DNA of 64,000 bases from an uncultured Steroidobacter sp. GTDB taxonomy: Bacteria > Pseudomonadota > Gammaproteobacteria > Steroidobacterales > Steroidobacteraceae. Made by a program: the position numbers and the translations under genes. The notes under the pieces are model-generated. The model was not told where the DNA came from, did no database searches, and worked only from the letters and a program-made list of their open reading frames with translations. Within the stretch, counting starts at the first letter, position 1. Each line of letters begins with the position of its first letter. Positions 52,541-61,820 of the stretch are shown in pieces. The stretch covers positions 1-64,000 of the forward strand of contig NZ_CALFXI010000102.1 of the NCBI RefSeq assembly GCF_937958065.1, in the 5' to 3' direction.

Positions 52541-55468
52541 TCAGAGGTTCATGCGGAACCCGACGGTAAACGTCCGGCCGAGCACGTCGTACAGCCGCGC
52601 ATTCGCTGGAGCGATCGTATAGTTGAAGCCACCGGGATTGGCCGCCACGATCGCCGGGTCCTTGTCGGTGATGTTTCGCACATTGAGGAAGCCCTCGATC
52701 TGCATCGCGCCGACATCGATCCCGTACGACAGCGCGAGGTCGAAGTACACGGCGCCATCGATGTGGTTATCGCTGACCGTCACGTATTTCGTCGTGGACG
52801 TCGGGCAGTCGCTGCTGCACTCGATCCAGTCGTTGTCATACACACCGGAGCTGATGCCGCGCGCCGTCACTGACGCGCTGAACGACTCCAAGGCGTAGTC
52901 GATCGAAGCGTTCCACTTCCAGCTCGGCGGGCCGAACGACGTGTTCATTCCGGCCGTGTCGTCGACGATCCCTTCGGTCGTGGTCGCGTTGCGCTTGTAG
53001 TTGGTCGCGAGCGCGCGCAGCCGTACCGAGCCTGGCGCGCCATCGAGCAGATCGCCCATTTCGAAACGGTAGCTGGTCTCGAAATCGATGCCGCGCGCGA
53101 CTTGCGACGTATAGTTGAACGGCGTGCGACGAACCACGAACAGGCTGTCCGTTCCCGGATGGAAGTCGATCGCCGAGCAGAACACCGTCTGGCCCTGATA
53201 GCAGTTGTCGATGATGTCCTGAGTGGTCGGCAGGCCGATCGCGTCTTCGATGTCGACACTCCAGTAGTCGACCGACAGCGCGAACCCCGGCAGCACTCGG
53301 GGCGTCAGCACGAAGCCGGCTCCGAAGCCGTCTGCCTTTTCCGGCGTGAGCAGAGTGTTGCCCAGACGCGGCGAAGTGATGTACTCGGTTGCATTGCCGA
53401 GCCATGGATTCGTTACCGCCGGCGCGCCGCCGCTGCCTCGGCTGAACAGCTCTTCCAGATTCGGCGCTCGGATGTCGTGGGACAAGGTGGCACGGAACCG
53501 GATGTCGTCCAGCGGCGTCCAGTTCAAACCTGCCTTCCACGTTTCCACGCTGCCCGAGGTGCTGTACTCGGTCACGCGAACCGCGCCGCTCACGTCGAGC
53601 GCTTTGAGTGCCGGCAGATCTTTGGCCAGCGGAATGACCGTTTCGACATAGCCTTCGGTCACGTCATAACTGCCCTGGGTGGACGGATAACCGCCGACCC
53701 ACCAGCCGAAGCGATCGGAGATCGCGTCGTTCTCGCCCTTGCCGATCCACTCCTTGCGCCATTCGACGCCGGTCGCCACGGAAACATCGCCGGCCCAGGT
53801 CGCGAACGGCGTGCCGCTCAACGACACTGCCGCCACGTCCTGCGTGAGCTGCTGGTAGCGCCACATCTTTTCGCCATCGCCTTGCACATAGTCGCGTGCG
53901 GCTTGCGAGTTCACGCCGATGCCCATCGGATTGTACGGAACGCAACCGTTGCCGGGATCCGTCAGCGTCGAACGGCAGACGATCGTGCCGTTGGCAGGAT
54001 TCACCACGGCATCGTAGGCCAGCGCGAGATACGAATTCACCCAGATGCCTTCTGTCATCACATGCAGGTCGGACACACCGCGCTGGTAGTAGGCATCCCA
54101 TTCCCACTTCTCGCCGAGGCTGCCGGTAGCGCCCAGAACGAAGCGCGTAACGCGGCGATCGTTCACTGGGGTCGCGATGTCCAGATCCGGGTGCATCGTG
54201 CCGAGCCGGAACGTCGTCACGCCCTGGTCGAGCATCGCCTGGCGCACCGTCTCGGGGATGAATGCGTTGTCCACGCTGAGCTGGATACTGCCCGTGTCCT
54301 CCAGCGAGAACGCATAGTTGCGGTTCTTGTCGCGAGCGCTGGCAGCTTGCAAATAGATAGATACGTCATCGGTGAGGTTCCACGACACGCGCATGAAACC
54401 GCTATGTGTGCGAGAGCCACCGAGCAGACTGGCGCCTGCGCGCGTACCGCGCACCTGAGACAGCTCCCAATCTCCGCCGCGCATATCCGGATCGGACACC
54501 AGATCGCCGAAATTGAACGTATAGGGCTGACCGCCGGGGCCAAATGCGGTGCCCCGCAGCGGGCCGTTCGTGACGATGCCGCCAGCGATACCGGTACTCA
54601 CCGACACCTGGTCCAGCAGCAGACGCTGCGGCTGGCCGTTGGTCGGCGTATAGCTCGGGTTGTTCATGAATTGCCAGCCTTTCAGATTCCAATCGCGGCG
54701 ATTGATCGGAATGACGCTTTGCTGACGCGCGCTGGCGCTGAAAATGAAATGGCCGCGGCCGTCGGCGAACGGTGTGCCGAACGTGGCGCTGGCCATCCAG
54801 TTGTCGCCGTCGCCGTGGGTGGTCGAGCCGTATTGGGAGGTCGTCTTCAGGCCGGTGAAGGTCTTATCGAGGACGAAGTTCACTACGCCGCCGAGTGCAT
54901 CGGAACCGTACACCGCGGAGGCGCCGCCGGTCACGACTTCGACTTGTGAGATCAGATCCTGCGGAATCAGATTCACATCGACCAGCCCGGATAGCGAAGA
55001 GGCGACCGAGCGCTGACCGTCGATGAGCACCAGCGTTCTGTTCTCGCCGAGTGCGCGCAGATTCAACGCGTTGATGTTGGAATTGCCGGTGCTCGCCGTG
55101 GTGACGGACGACGCGGGCGAGACACTGCCGGACAGTGCCGGCAAGGTGTTCACCGCGTCGGCGATGTTCGGCGAGCCGAACGACTGAATCTGTTCGACTC
55201 CGAGCACGCTGACCGGCGTCGGCGCTTCGTAGCCGTCGCGCATGATGCGCGTGCCGGTGACGACGACTTCCACCAGGGCCGTGTCGCCCGCGCCCGCCGC
55301 ACCCTGCGACCACGCCCAATGTGGAGCGGTGAGCGACATCATTCCGAGCGCGGCATATCCGCCGATTCTTCGAGCGCGTCGGGTCAACGCCAGAGTGCGA
55401 GCAACCGTGTGCTCGAGCACGAACGATCGCCGATGAGTTTGCGCCTGCCCCGAAGTGAAAAGAATCAT
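52541..55468 (-). CDS. TonB-dependent outer-membrane receptor
   Basis: The 975-residue protein has a basic signal region (RRARRIGGYAALGMMSLTAPHWAWS), a TonB box (ALVEVVVTGTRI), a plug domain (PTPVSVLGVEQIQSFG, ALGGVVNFVLDKTF) and a 22-strand barrel ending LGRTFTVGFRMNL with the C-terminal aromatic/Leu finish. The start ATG 55468 follows GGGGAGG. Three Cys pairs in loops (CYQGQTVFC, CRSTLTDPGNGC, CSSDC) are notable. The promoter carries a HutC-like sequence, so a hut-related substrate is suspected. Confidence 0.9.
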   Translation of the reverse strand: MILFTSGQAQTHRRSFVLEHTVARTLALTRRARRIGGYAALGMMSLTAPHWAWSQGAAGAGDTALVEVVVTGTRIMRDGYEAPTPVSVLGVEQIQSFGSPNIADAVNTLPALSGSVSPASSVTTASTGNSNINALNLRALGENRTLVLIDGQRSVASSLSGLVDVNLIPQDLISQVEVVTGGASAVYGSDALGGVVNFVLDKTFTGLKTTSQYGSTTHGDGDNWMASATFGTPFADGRGHFIFSASARQQSVIPINRRDWNLKGWQFMNNPSYTPTNGQPQRLLLDQVSVSTGIAGGIVTNGPLRGTAFGPGGQPYTFNFGDLVSDPDMRGGDWELSQVRGTRAGASLLGGSRTHSGFMRVSWNLTDDVSIYLQAASARDKNRNYAFSLEDTGSIQLSVDNAFIPETVRQAMLDQGVTTFRLGTMHPDLDIATPVNDRRVTRFVLGATGSLGEKWEWDAYYQRGVSDLHVMTEGIWVNSYLALAYDAVVNPANGTIVCRSTLTDPGNGCVPYNPMGIGVNSQAARDYVQGDGEKMWRYQQLTQDVAAVSLSGTPFATWAGDVSVATGVEWRKEWIGKGENDAISDRFGWWVGGYPSTQGSYDVTEGYVETVIPLAKDLPALKALDVSGAVRVTEYSTSGSVETWKAGLNWTPLDDIRFRATLSHDIRAPNLEELFSRGSGGAPAVTNPWLGNATEYITSPRLGNTLLTPEKADGFGAGFVLTPRVLPGFALSVDYWSVDIEDAIGLPTTQDIIDNCYQGQTVFCSAIDFHPGTDSLFVVRRTPFNYTSQVARGIDFETSYRFEMGDLLDGAPGSVRLRALATNYKRNATTTEGIVDDTAGMNTSFGPPSWKWNASIDYALESFSASVTARGISSGVYDNDWIECSSDCPTSTTKYVTVSDNHIDGAVYFDLALSYGIDVGAMQIEGFLNVRNITDKDPAIVAANPGGFNYTIAPANARLYDVLGRTFTVGFRMNL

Positions 55469-55605
55469 TGGTATCGACCTCCCCAGGATGAATTGGTAAC
55501 CGTCACGCACGCTGGTCCAATGGAGGCCGGTGTCTCCCGATCATCCCCTTGGCGGTCGTCCCCCTTCAGCACCGGAACCGTATTCCGGTGAACGACTTCG
55601 ATTGA

Positions 55606-55619
55606 ATTATATAGACAAT
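55606..55619 (-). promoter_or_regulatory. Promoter -10 and HutC-like site before the TonB receptor
   Basis: The minus strand has TATAAT at 55611-55606, 137 bases before the receptor ATG. The plus strand reads TTATATAGACAA at 55607-55618, one mismatch from a symmetrical TTGTATAGACAA-type HutC core. Overlap with the -10 would suit repression. The leader is long, so other elements may lie between. Confidence 0.45.
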
Positions 55620-56105
55620 AGAAATTTAAAAGTCTAGTCAAAAGAGAGCGGCGGATTCGGCGGTAGTGCGCGCGTTTGGAATGAGCGCGACGATCCGTTG
55701 CTAGAGACTGTGCTGTTATTGGGCAGCGTACCGAGACAGCTTGCACGTTCATGTCGCAATCGCGACGCGTGGTGGTGCATCGACACTGCAGTTGATTGCA
55801 CAATCATCGGCGATTTCTGCTCGAGCGCACGCTCGTGAGAAATCGGTTGGAGAGCGGAGCGATTTTGGTGCAATCGCCGCGGCGCGCGCCCCAAATAAGG
55901 AAGAACGCAGGTGCCGGCCGCCGGCGCGCCTCGGGAACGGAAAACTAAAGTGAGATGCAGCCTGACTTGCAAGTCGTCACGGCGGCCCGTCGGTCATTGC
56001 GCGGGACACCCGTCGGGACGTTGCGAAGCTGCGAGACCGACGCGGCTTTCGAGGGGCTCATCACGCAGACAGGAATGCCCTCGCGATCTGCAAGGGACTG
56101 CGGGC

Positions 56106-56128
56106 GGCGTCGCCACCGAAGCGACGCC
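56106..56128 (-). terminator. Hairpin after the chitinase gene
   Basis: GGCGTCGC at 56106-56113 and GCGACGCC at 56121-56128 form an 8-bp stem with a 7-base loop, extended by flanking G/C. It begins 18 bases after the chitinase stop on the minus strand. No T tract follows, so it may be Rho-assisted. Confidence 0.4.
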
Positions 56129-56145
56129 ACCCATCAGGCGGTTCG

Positions 56146-57951
56146 TCAGTTGCGCACCTTGGCAATCTCCTTGGTCAAGGTCGCATTGGCGTCGTCGCCA
56201 TCCAATGACCACGAGAACAAGCCGCCCAATCCCAGGCTCTTCACGTACGCCGCCTTGGTGGCGATGACGGTCGCATCGTCGAAGCTCCAGAACTCGGTGC
56301 CGTTGTACGTCCACAGCTGCTTGGTCACTGGGTGATAGAACTTCGGCGCGTTGCGGGGCGCGAGTACTTTGTAGTCCTCGATGCCCTGCTCATACGTGCC
56401 ACGTGCCGGACCGCTCGCTGGTTGATACAAACCATTGGTTCCACCGTTGGCGACACCGGTCCAGCCGCGGCCGTAGTAAGGAATGCCGACCACCAGCTTG
56501 CTCGCCGGCACGCCCGCGGCCAGCAGCTTGTTGATGGTCGTCTCGGTGGCGTACGTCTTCACCACGCCGGTCGCCGGATTGTGGGGATCCATGTACAGGT
56601 TGGATTGGAAGTTGGTGGGCCCCTGCGCTTCCCAGCCGCCGTGGTAGTCGTAAGTCATCAGATTGATCCAATCCAGGTGCTGCGCATACGCGCCCGGCTC
56701 GGTGTTGTCGATCTTGTCCGCGCCGGCACCCGCGGCGATCGTCAGGTAGTACTGACGCCCGGTCTGGGCGGTCAGCGCGTTCAATTGCCGACGGAACTCC
56801 GCCAGCAGCAACGTGAAGTTGGTTTTGTCCTGCGGGCTCACCGTGTTGTAAGGCTGACCGCCGCCGCCCGGATATTCCCAATCGATGTCGATGCCGTCGA
56901 AGACTCCGGCTGCGGCACCGACGCCGCCCGCCCCGTCCGCGACCGGCAGATTGCCTTTCAAATAGAGGTCGATGCATGAGGACGCCATCGTCTGGCGCTG
57001 CGCGGCCGTCATCGAGAAGCGACTGAAGTTCTTCGACCACGTCCAGCCGCCGAGCGAGATGAACAGCTTGATCTGCGGGTGACGCGCCTTGAGCTTCTTC
57101 AGCTGATTGAAGTTGCCCTTGAGAGGCTGATCCCACGTGTCTCCCACTCCGTCGACGGAGCTCGCGGCGTCATAGGACTTCTGATAATCGGCATAGCCGT
57201 CGCCGCCGTCGCCGTTCCCGCTCTCGGCGCGCGTGATGATGTTGCAACGACCGTCGTCGTACACGTTGCCGAAAGCATAGTTGATGAACGTGAGATTGCT
57301 GGCGGCGCCGCTGGTCTCGATGTTCTTCACGTGATAGTTGCGACCGTAGATGCCCCATTGCGTGAAGTACGAGCCGACTTGTTTGCCGCCGCCAGTGTTG
57401 CCCGTGCTGACCACGACAGCGACATCGTCGGTGCCGGTCGCGCCGAGATTGTCTGTGACGGTCAGGCGGAACGTGAGCGAGGTGCTCGTGGAAACTTGCG
57501 GAGCGTTGAACGTTGCCGTCGCGCTGGTCGCGCCGTTCAGTGTCACCGTGGGCCCGCTGGTTTGTGTCCAGCGATAAGAGGCGATGCTACCGTCGCTATC
57601 GGTGCCCGAGCCTTGCAGGCTGACGGCAGCGCCTGGAGATACGGAACGATCGGGGCCCGCATTCGCCGTCGGCGCCTGGTTGGTGCCGCCGGTGCAATCC
57701 TGCAGTTTGCGCCACACCCCCCATTCGCCGGACTGCGATGGGATTTCATTCTGCGTCCACCACTTCGCCTCGTACGCTGCGTTCTGATACGTAACGCGAT
57801 GGCCCTGCGTGTAGATGGCCGAACTGCTCCATGCTGGCGAGGCGCAGGGTGCAGTCTGCGCCGTTGCCGATGAGGACAATAAGGTCCAGACGATCAGTGG
57901 CCCGAAAGCTGCTGCTAATTTTCTTGGGATGCGCTCGATCGATGTACTCAC
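56146..57951 (-). CDS. Secreted GH18 chitinase with CBM5/12 and PKD domains
   Basis: The 601-residue enzyme hydrolyses chitin. After the signal peptide come a CBM5/12 chitin-binding domain (WSSSAIYTQGHRVTYQNAAYEAKWWT), a PKD domain (APTANAGPDRSVSPG ... TFRLTVTDNLGA) and a GH18 catalytic domain. Catalytic markers are LFISLGGWTW and GIDIDWEYPG with catalytic Glu359. The GTG at 57951 follows AAGGAGG; an upstream extension to 58095 is unlikely. Linker composition is Thr/Gly-rich. An isolated hairpin follows. Confidence 0.95.
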   Translation of the reverse strand: MSTSIERIPRKLAAAFGPLIVWTLLSSSATAQTAPCASPAWSSSAIYTQGHRVTYQNAAYEAKWWTQNEIPSQSGEWGVWRKLQDCTGGTNQAPTANAGPDRSVSPGAAVSLQGSGTDSDGSIASYRWTQTSGPTVTLNGATSATATFNAPQVSTSTSLTFRLTVTDNLGATGTDDVAVVVSTGNTGGGKQVGSYFTQWGIYGRNYHVKNIETSGAASNLTFINYAFGNVYDDGRCNIITRAESGNGDGGDGYADYQKSYDAASSVDGVGDTWDQPLKGNFNQLKKLKARHPQIKLFISLGGWTWSKNFSRFSMTAAQRQTMASSCIDLYLKGNLPVADGAGGVGAAAGVFDGIDIDWEYPGGGGQPYNTVSPQDKTNFTLLLAEFRRQLNALTAQTGRQYYLTIAAGAGADKIDNTEPGAYAQHLDWINLMTYDYHGGWEAQGPTNFQSNLYMDPHNPATGVVKTYATETTINKLLAAGVPASKLVVGIPYYGRGWTGVANGGTNGLYQPASGPARGTYEQGIEDYKVLAPRNAPKFYHPVTKQLWTYNGTEFWSFDDATVIATKAAYVKSLGLGGLFSWSLDGDDANATLTKEIAKVRN

Positions 57952-58260
57952 AACAAACTCCCTCCTTAGTAGATAGCTGATCGATCCCGGATCAGAGCTG
58001 CGCATGCGCCCGCGGTCTGACGCCGCTTGGGCTGTTCGAGCCATCGAGGGACTCGATAGCGCGTGAGTGCGTGGCCTCTGGCCACGTAGGGCCAATATAG
58101 TACCAATACTGGCGCGACGCCAATGTTTGTCTCGGGCGAGAAAAGGCTAGTTGAATATCAGCAACTTACGGATGCCAGGCCGGCAACTGCGGAGTTAATG
58201 GTCTTATAGTGGTTCTATTTAGGACGTGCAGCTCAGCGCCTGCCGGGGGATTCCAGGAGC
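57952..58260. other. Upstream region of the chitinase
   Basis: This 309-base gap has no gene. It contains AAGGAGG just before the chitinase start. An imperfect dyad around 58092-58112 (CCAATATAG ... CAATACTGG) could be an operator for chitin-responsive control. Nothing else is distinct. Confidence 0.4.
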
Positions 58261-58722
58261 TTACGAGACCGTCACTGATGGGATGCCGCCAGTCGCTTCG
58301 AGCCGTGCTTTGATCAACCAGATTTCCGCCTCATGCGAGGCGCACAGCTGGCTCCATCTGTCTGCGGTCATCTGGGTGGAACGCCACGCCATCAGGCTCA
58401 CGTAACACTGGCTTGGAATCAGGTCGCAAGTTTCCGCGGCGACGATCCTGACGCTGATTCTCGGGCGCAGCGGCTCGACTGCGCCCACCAGATAGTCGAT
58501 CAACAGCAGCTCGCGCGCCGCTTTCACGTGCAGTTGCAGGCGCTGTCCATCGAACAGCGAGGTGCCAACGTATCTGCCGGGCTCGGCAGTTGCCTCGGTG
58601 TGCATGCAACCGAGCGACCAGGTGCCCACGCTCAATGGATTGGACAGAAAGTCGAATGCGTGCTGCGCGCCGACGTTGACCAGTTCGGTCACGCAATGAC
58701 CGTAGCCGCCGTACTGAGTCAT
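58261..58722 (-). CDS. SRPBCC-fold protein
   Basis: The protein (153 residues from ATG 58722; ATG 58761 is an alternative) fits the SRPBCC/START-like fold: VTELVNVGAQHAFDFLSNPLSVGTWSLG at the start, a middle beta region (YVGTSLFDGQRLQLHVKAARELLLIDYLVG) and a long C-terminal helix (TADRWSQLCASHEAEIWLIKARLEAT). Such proteins bind hydrophobic ligands. No specific function can be given. It precedes the chitinase on the same strand, 309 bases away. Confidence 0.7.
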   Translation of the reverse strand: MTQYGGYGHCVTELVNVGAQHAFDFLSNPLSVGTWSLGCMHTEATAEPGRYVGTSLFDGQRLQLHVKAARELLLIDYLVGAVEPLRPRISVRIVAAETCDLIPSQCYVSLMAWRSTQMTADRWSQLCASHEAEIWLIKARLEATGGIPSVTVS

Positions 58723-58815
58723 GCCACTGTCCACCCGGTAGCCCGACAAGAGGTCGGGCATTCTACGCTGACCGGGGCTCGGCCCCTACTCCTGGACGGC
58801 CCAGCGGCAATACGC

Positions 58816-59967
58816 TCAGACGGGGCGGAATCGGTCTCGCAGGTCCTTCATCGCGGCGATGAAACGCGCCACGTCGTCGGCATCGTTGTAGAAGTGGTGG
58901 CTGGCGCGAAGGTTGGCATCCCGGAACGAGGTCACGATGTCGCGCTTATCGAGCTCCGCGAACAAGCCGGCGCTGTCGCGCGACGGCACGCACACCATAG
59001 CGCCGCGTCGTTCGTCCTGGTTCGGCGTAATAGCCGGCCAGCCGATGTCCCGCAAACCGTCCAGGCACAACCGCGTGAGACCGCGAATGCGCTCTTCAAT
59101 GGCCGGCGTGCCGACCCGAAGCAACGTCTTCAAGCCCGCTTCGGCGGCATAACAGTTCACCACCGCCGGTGTGCCCGCTTCGAATCGACGTGCGCTGCGT
59201 GAGGGGCGATTGGCGGTGATGTCCATCGCAGTGATTTGCTCTTGCGCCCACCAGCCACTGTTGGTCGGCACCAGCGATTCGATCAGCTCGCCGCGCACGT
59301 ACATGAAACCGATGCCGGCGGTGCCCAGCAGGTACTTCAACATGCCGCCGACGACGAAATCGACATCCAGCGCCTTCACGTCGATGTGACACGAACCGAC
59401 GGACTGATACGTATCGAGCAGGACCTTGGCGCCCTTGGCTCGAGCCAGGCGCACGATACCGGGAATGTCCAGCTTCGCGCCGTTGCGGAAACAAACGTGC
59501 GTGATAGCCACCAGCTGCGTGCGCTCGTCGATCACGTCGGTGAACATCTCGGCCGGAATGTAGCCATCGGCGTCGCGATGAACGTGCACGACCTCCGCGC
59601 CTCGCCGCTCCTGCGCGTGCCAGATTTGGGCGTTGGTCGGGAACTCGAAATCGGTGACGACAACTTTGTTGCGTGGGCCGGAGAAATCCAGCGCGCTCGC
59701 CAGGGCATTGATACCGGCGGACGCCGAGGCAGTTACCGCGATTTCATCGGGCGAGGCGCACAGCACCTGGGCCATCAGGTTGCGGACGGCCTCGTTCTTG
59801 GTGACCCACACGTCCCAGTTCGCGCCGACCGCGAGGCGATCGTTCATGTACGACTCGAACGCAGCCTTCACGTCGTTCGCCAGCGCACAGTAGGAACCGC
59901 TGTTCAGATAAGTCTTGTGCTGGAGGACCGGAAACTCGTTACGCAACGCTGCGAAATCGACCGACAT
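58816..59967 (-). CDS. Class V PLP aminotransferase/desulfurase-fold enzyme
   Basis: The 383-residue protein belongs to fold-type I class V (isopenicillin N epimerase, kynureninase-like or cysteine desulfurase group). It begins VDFAALRNEFPVLQHKTYLNSGSYCALA. The PLP-binding Asp is within KVLLDTYQSVGSCHID and the Lys is in GGMLKYLLGTAGIGFMYVRG. The usual active-site Cys of desulfurases is not evident. The ATG at 59967 is preferred to GTG 59973. The substrate is unknown. Confidence 0.82.
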   Translation of the reverse strand: MSVDFAALRNEFPVLQHKTYLNSGSYCALANDVKAAFESYMNDRLAVGANWDVWVTKNEAVRNLMAQVLCASPDEIAVTASASAGINALASALDFSGPRNKVVVTDFEFPTNAQIWHAQERRGAEVVHVHRDADGYIPAEMFTDVIDERTQLVAITHVCFRNGAKLDIPGIVRLARAKGAKVLLDTYQSVGSCHIDVKALDVDFVVGGMLKYLLGTAGIGFMYVRGELIESLVPTNSGWWAQEQITAMDITANRPSRSARRFEAGTPAVVNCYAAEAGLKTLLRVGTPAIEERIRGLTRLCLDGLRDIGWPAITPNQDERRGAMVCVPSRDSAGLFAELDKRDIVTSFRDANLRASHHFYNDADDVARFIAAMKDLRDRFRPV

Positions 59968-59998
59968 TGGCACACGCTCACTTCAGGGGACGAGGAAC

Positions 59999-60017
59999 AT
60001 TATATGCATTTGCATAT
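59999..60017 (-). promoter_or_regulatory. Promoter with operator-like dyad for the class V enzyme
   Basis: On the minus strand TATAAT at 60004-59999 is a good -10, with TTGCAC as -35 19 bases upstream. It overlaps a perfect dyad, ATATGCA (60002-60008) and TGCATAT (60011-60017). A dimeric regulator at this site would control the gene. The regulator is not identified. Confidence 0.5.
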
Positions 60018-60031
60018 GTATCTGTGCAACA

Positions 60032-60052
60032 CACGCCGGCGCAAGCGGCGTG
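60032..60052 (-). terminator. Hairpin after the amidohydrolase gene
   Basis: CACGCCG at 60032-60038 and CGGCGTG at 60046-60052 form a 7-bp stem with a 7-base loop. It starts 13 bases beyond the amidohydrolase stop on the minus strand. No T run follows. Weak termination is possible. Confidence 0.35.
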
Positions 60053-60065
60053 CGGCCAGCTCACA

Positions 60066-61799
60066 TCATTGCAAGGTGACTGCCGCCGCCGGACGCTGGA
60101 ACACGACCTTGCCGCCGACCATGGTCGCGAGCACCTGGATATCCTTGATCTGTGCTTCGGGCACCGAGAGATAGTCTTTCGACAGCACCACCAGGTCGGC
60201 GAGCTTGCCGGGCTCGAGCGAGCCTTTGACGTCCTCTTCCATCGTGATGTACGCGTTGTTGATCGTCATCATGCGCAGCGCTTCTTCGCGGGTGACGCGC
60301 TGCTCGGGCCCCATCACGCCCCACAGACGAGTGTCGCGCGTGACGAAGTAATACATCATCCAGAACGGATCGGCAGGCAACAGCGACCAGTCGCTGCCGC
60401 CGCCGACGAGCAGGCCTGCATCGAGCCAGTCGCGTACGGCCGTGGAGCCTGCGGCGCGTTGCGCGCCCCAGAAGTTGATCATGTCCTGGCCCGCCATGTA
60501 CCCATGGAATTGCGTGGACACCACCAGGCCCAGATCCTTGATGCGCTGGTACTGATCGGGCCGCGTGTACAGCAAGTGCTCCACTGTCCAGCGCTTGCGC
60601 GCCAGCGGTCGCTCGCGGTTGGCTTTCTCGTAAGCATCGAGCACCAGATCCAACGCCTTGTCGCCGGCCGTGTGGATGGTGGCTCGCCAGTTCAGCCGGT
60701 TCATCAACGCGATGGCCTGCTCGAATTTCTCCGTGGGAATCCGCTGCAAGCCGAAATATTCTTCCGCTTTCTCGTGGCCCGGCGCATTCGCGTAGTGCTC
60801 GCTCATGAGCGCACCTTCGAAGCCGCCGTCGATGCCGAACTCGCCGATGCCATCCAGTCGCAGCATGTGATCGCCAAAGCCCGTGCTGACGCCCCAGGTC
60901 TGCAACTGAGTGGTGAGCTGCTCGATGGACAGCGAAGGATCCAGGCTGTAGTTCATGCTGACGCGCAGAGTCATCTCGCCGCTGTCGTGCAGCTGCTGGA
61001 ACACGCGCATGTCAGCGGCGCTGATGCCCGGCTCGCGCACGCCGGTGAGGCCGGCCGCATTCATCTTGCGCTGACCTTCCTTGAGTGCTGCCAGTTTTTC
61101 CTCTGGCGTGGCGCGGCCTCGCGGCCAACGGTCGGCCAGGTGGGCGGCGTTCTCCATCAAACGTCCGGTCGGTTCACCGGTGCGTGGATCTTTCTCGATC
61201 ACGCCGCCTTCCGGCGACGGTGTGTCGCGGGTGATGCCCGCTTGCTTCATGGCGTACGAGTTGAGGTACACCGAATGTCCGCCCTGCACCACCACCGGAT
61301 GATTGGGTGACACCGGATCCAGGTCCGCCGCGACCGGCGGCCGATTCTCCTTGAACTGCGCGGGCAGCCAGCCCGAAGTGGTGTACACGAGCTCGCCGGG
61401 CGGCGTGCGCGCCACTTTCTCGGCAATCTTTTGTTTGACCTCTTCGATCGACTGCGCCAACGCAATGTCGACGCCCAGATAGGCGTCGACCGATTTGCTG
61501 AGGAAATGATGATGCCCGTCGATCATGCCGGGCACGACCGTGTGCCCTTTCAAATCGACGATGCGGGCGTTCGGACCGGCCAACGCCAGCATCTGCCGGT
61601 CGCTGCCCACGGCGAGGATGCGATCGCCACGAATGGCGATGGCTTCGCGAATGGTGAACTTCTCGTCCACCGTCACGATCTTGCCATTGCGAAGCACGAT
61701 GTCGGCACCGATTTCCGCCGGCGCGGCGGCGTGTGCCGCCGCGCCGAGCATCATCGCCAGCGACGCCGCCCCGCTGATCCCGAGAGCTGCGATTCGCAT
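60066..61799 (-). CDS. Secreted amidohydrolase (YtcJ-like)
   Basis: The 577-residue protein has a signal peptide (RIAALGISGAASLAMMLGAAAHAAAPA) and the YtcJ/amidohydrolase-3 pattern: VVPGMIDGHHHFLSKS (metal His pair), WLPAQFKENRPP, TIHTAGDKALDLVLDAYE, and GGGSDWSLLPADPFWMMYY with the catalytic Asp. These are metal-dependent amide or lactam hydrolases of uncertain substrate. It starts 21 bases after the stop of a TonB receptor gene, so uptake and periplasmic hydrolysis appear linked. Confidence 0.88.
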   Translation of the reverse strand: MRIAALGISGAASLAMMLGAAAHAAAPAEIGADIVLRNGKIVTVDEKFTIREAIAIRGDRILAVGSDRQMLALAGPNARIVDLKGHTVVPGMIDGHHHFLSKSVDAYLGVDIALAQSIEEVKQKIAEKVARTPPGELVYTTSGWLPAQFKENRPPVAADLDPVSPNHPVVVQGGHSVYLNSYAMKQAGITRDTPSPEGGVIEKDPRTGEPTGRLMENAAHLADRWPRGRATPEEKLAALKEGQRKMNAAGLTGVREPGISAADMRVFQQLHDSGEMTLRVSMNYSLDPSLSIEQLTTQLQTWGVSTGFGDHMLRLDGIGEFGIDGGFEGALMSEHYANAPGHEKAEEYFGLQRIPTEKFEQAIALMNRLNWRATIHTAGDKALDLVLDAYEKANRERPLARKRWTVEHLLYTRPDQYQRIKDLGLVVSTQFHGYMAGQDMINFWGAQRAAGSTAVRDWLDAGLLVGGGSDWSLLPADPFWMMYYFVTRDTRLWGVMGPEQRVTREEALRMMTINNAYITMEEDVKGSLEPGKLADLVVLSKDYLSVPEAQIKDIQVLATMVGGKVVFQRPAAAVTLQ

Positions 61800-61820
61800 G
61801 CATCCTCCTCCAGGCGTGCG

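Larger units (their letters stand above)
55469..56145. other. Gap upstream of the TonB receptor; promoter only
   Basis: This 677-base gap has no trusted gene. It holds the receptor promoter near 55606 and the chitinase terminator hairpin at 56106-56128. Small open frames on both strands lack any family resemblance or ribosome site. The rest shows no clear structure. Confidence 0.5.
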
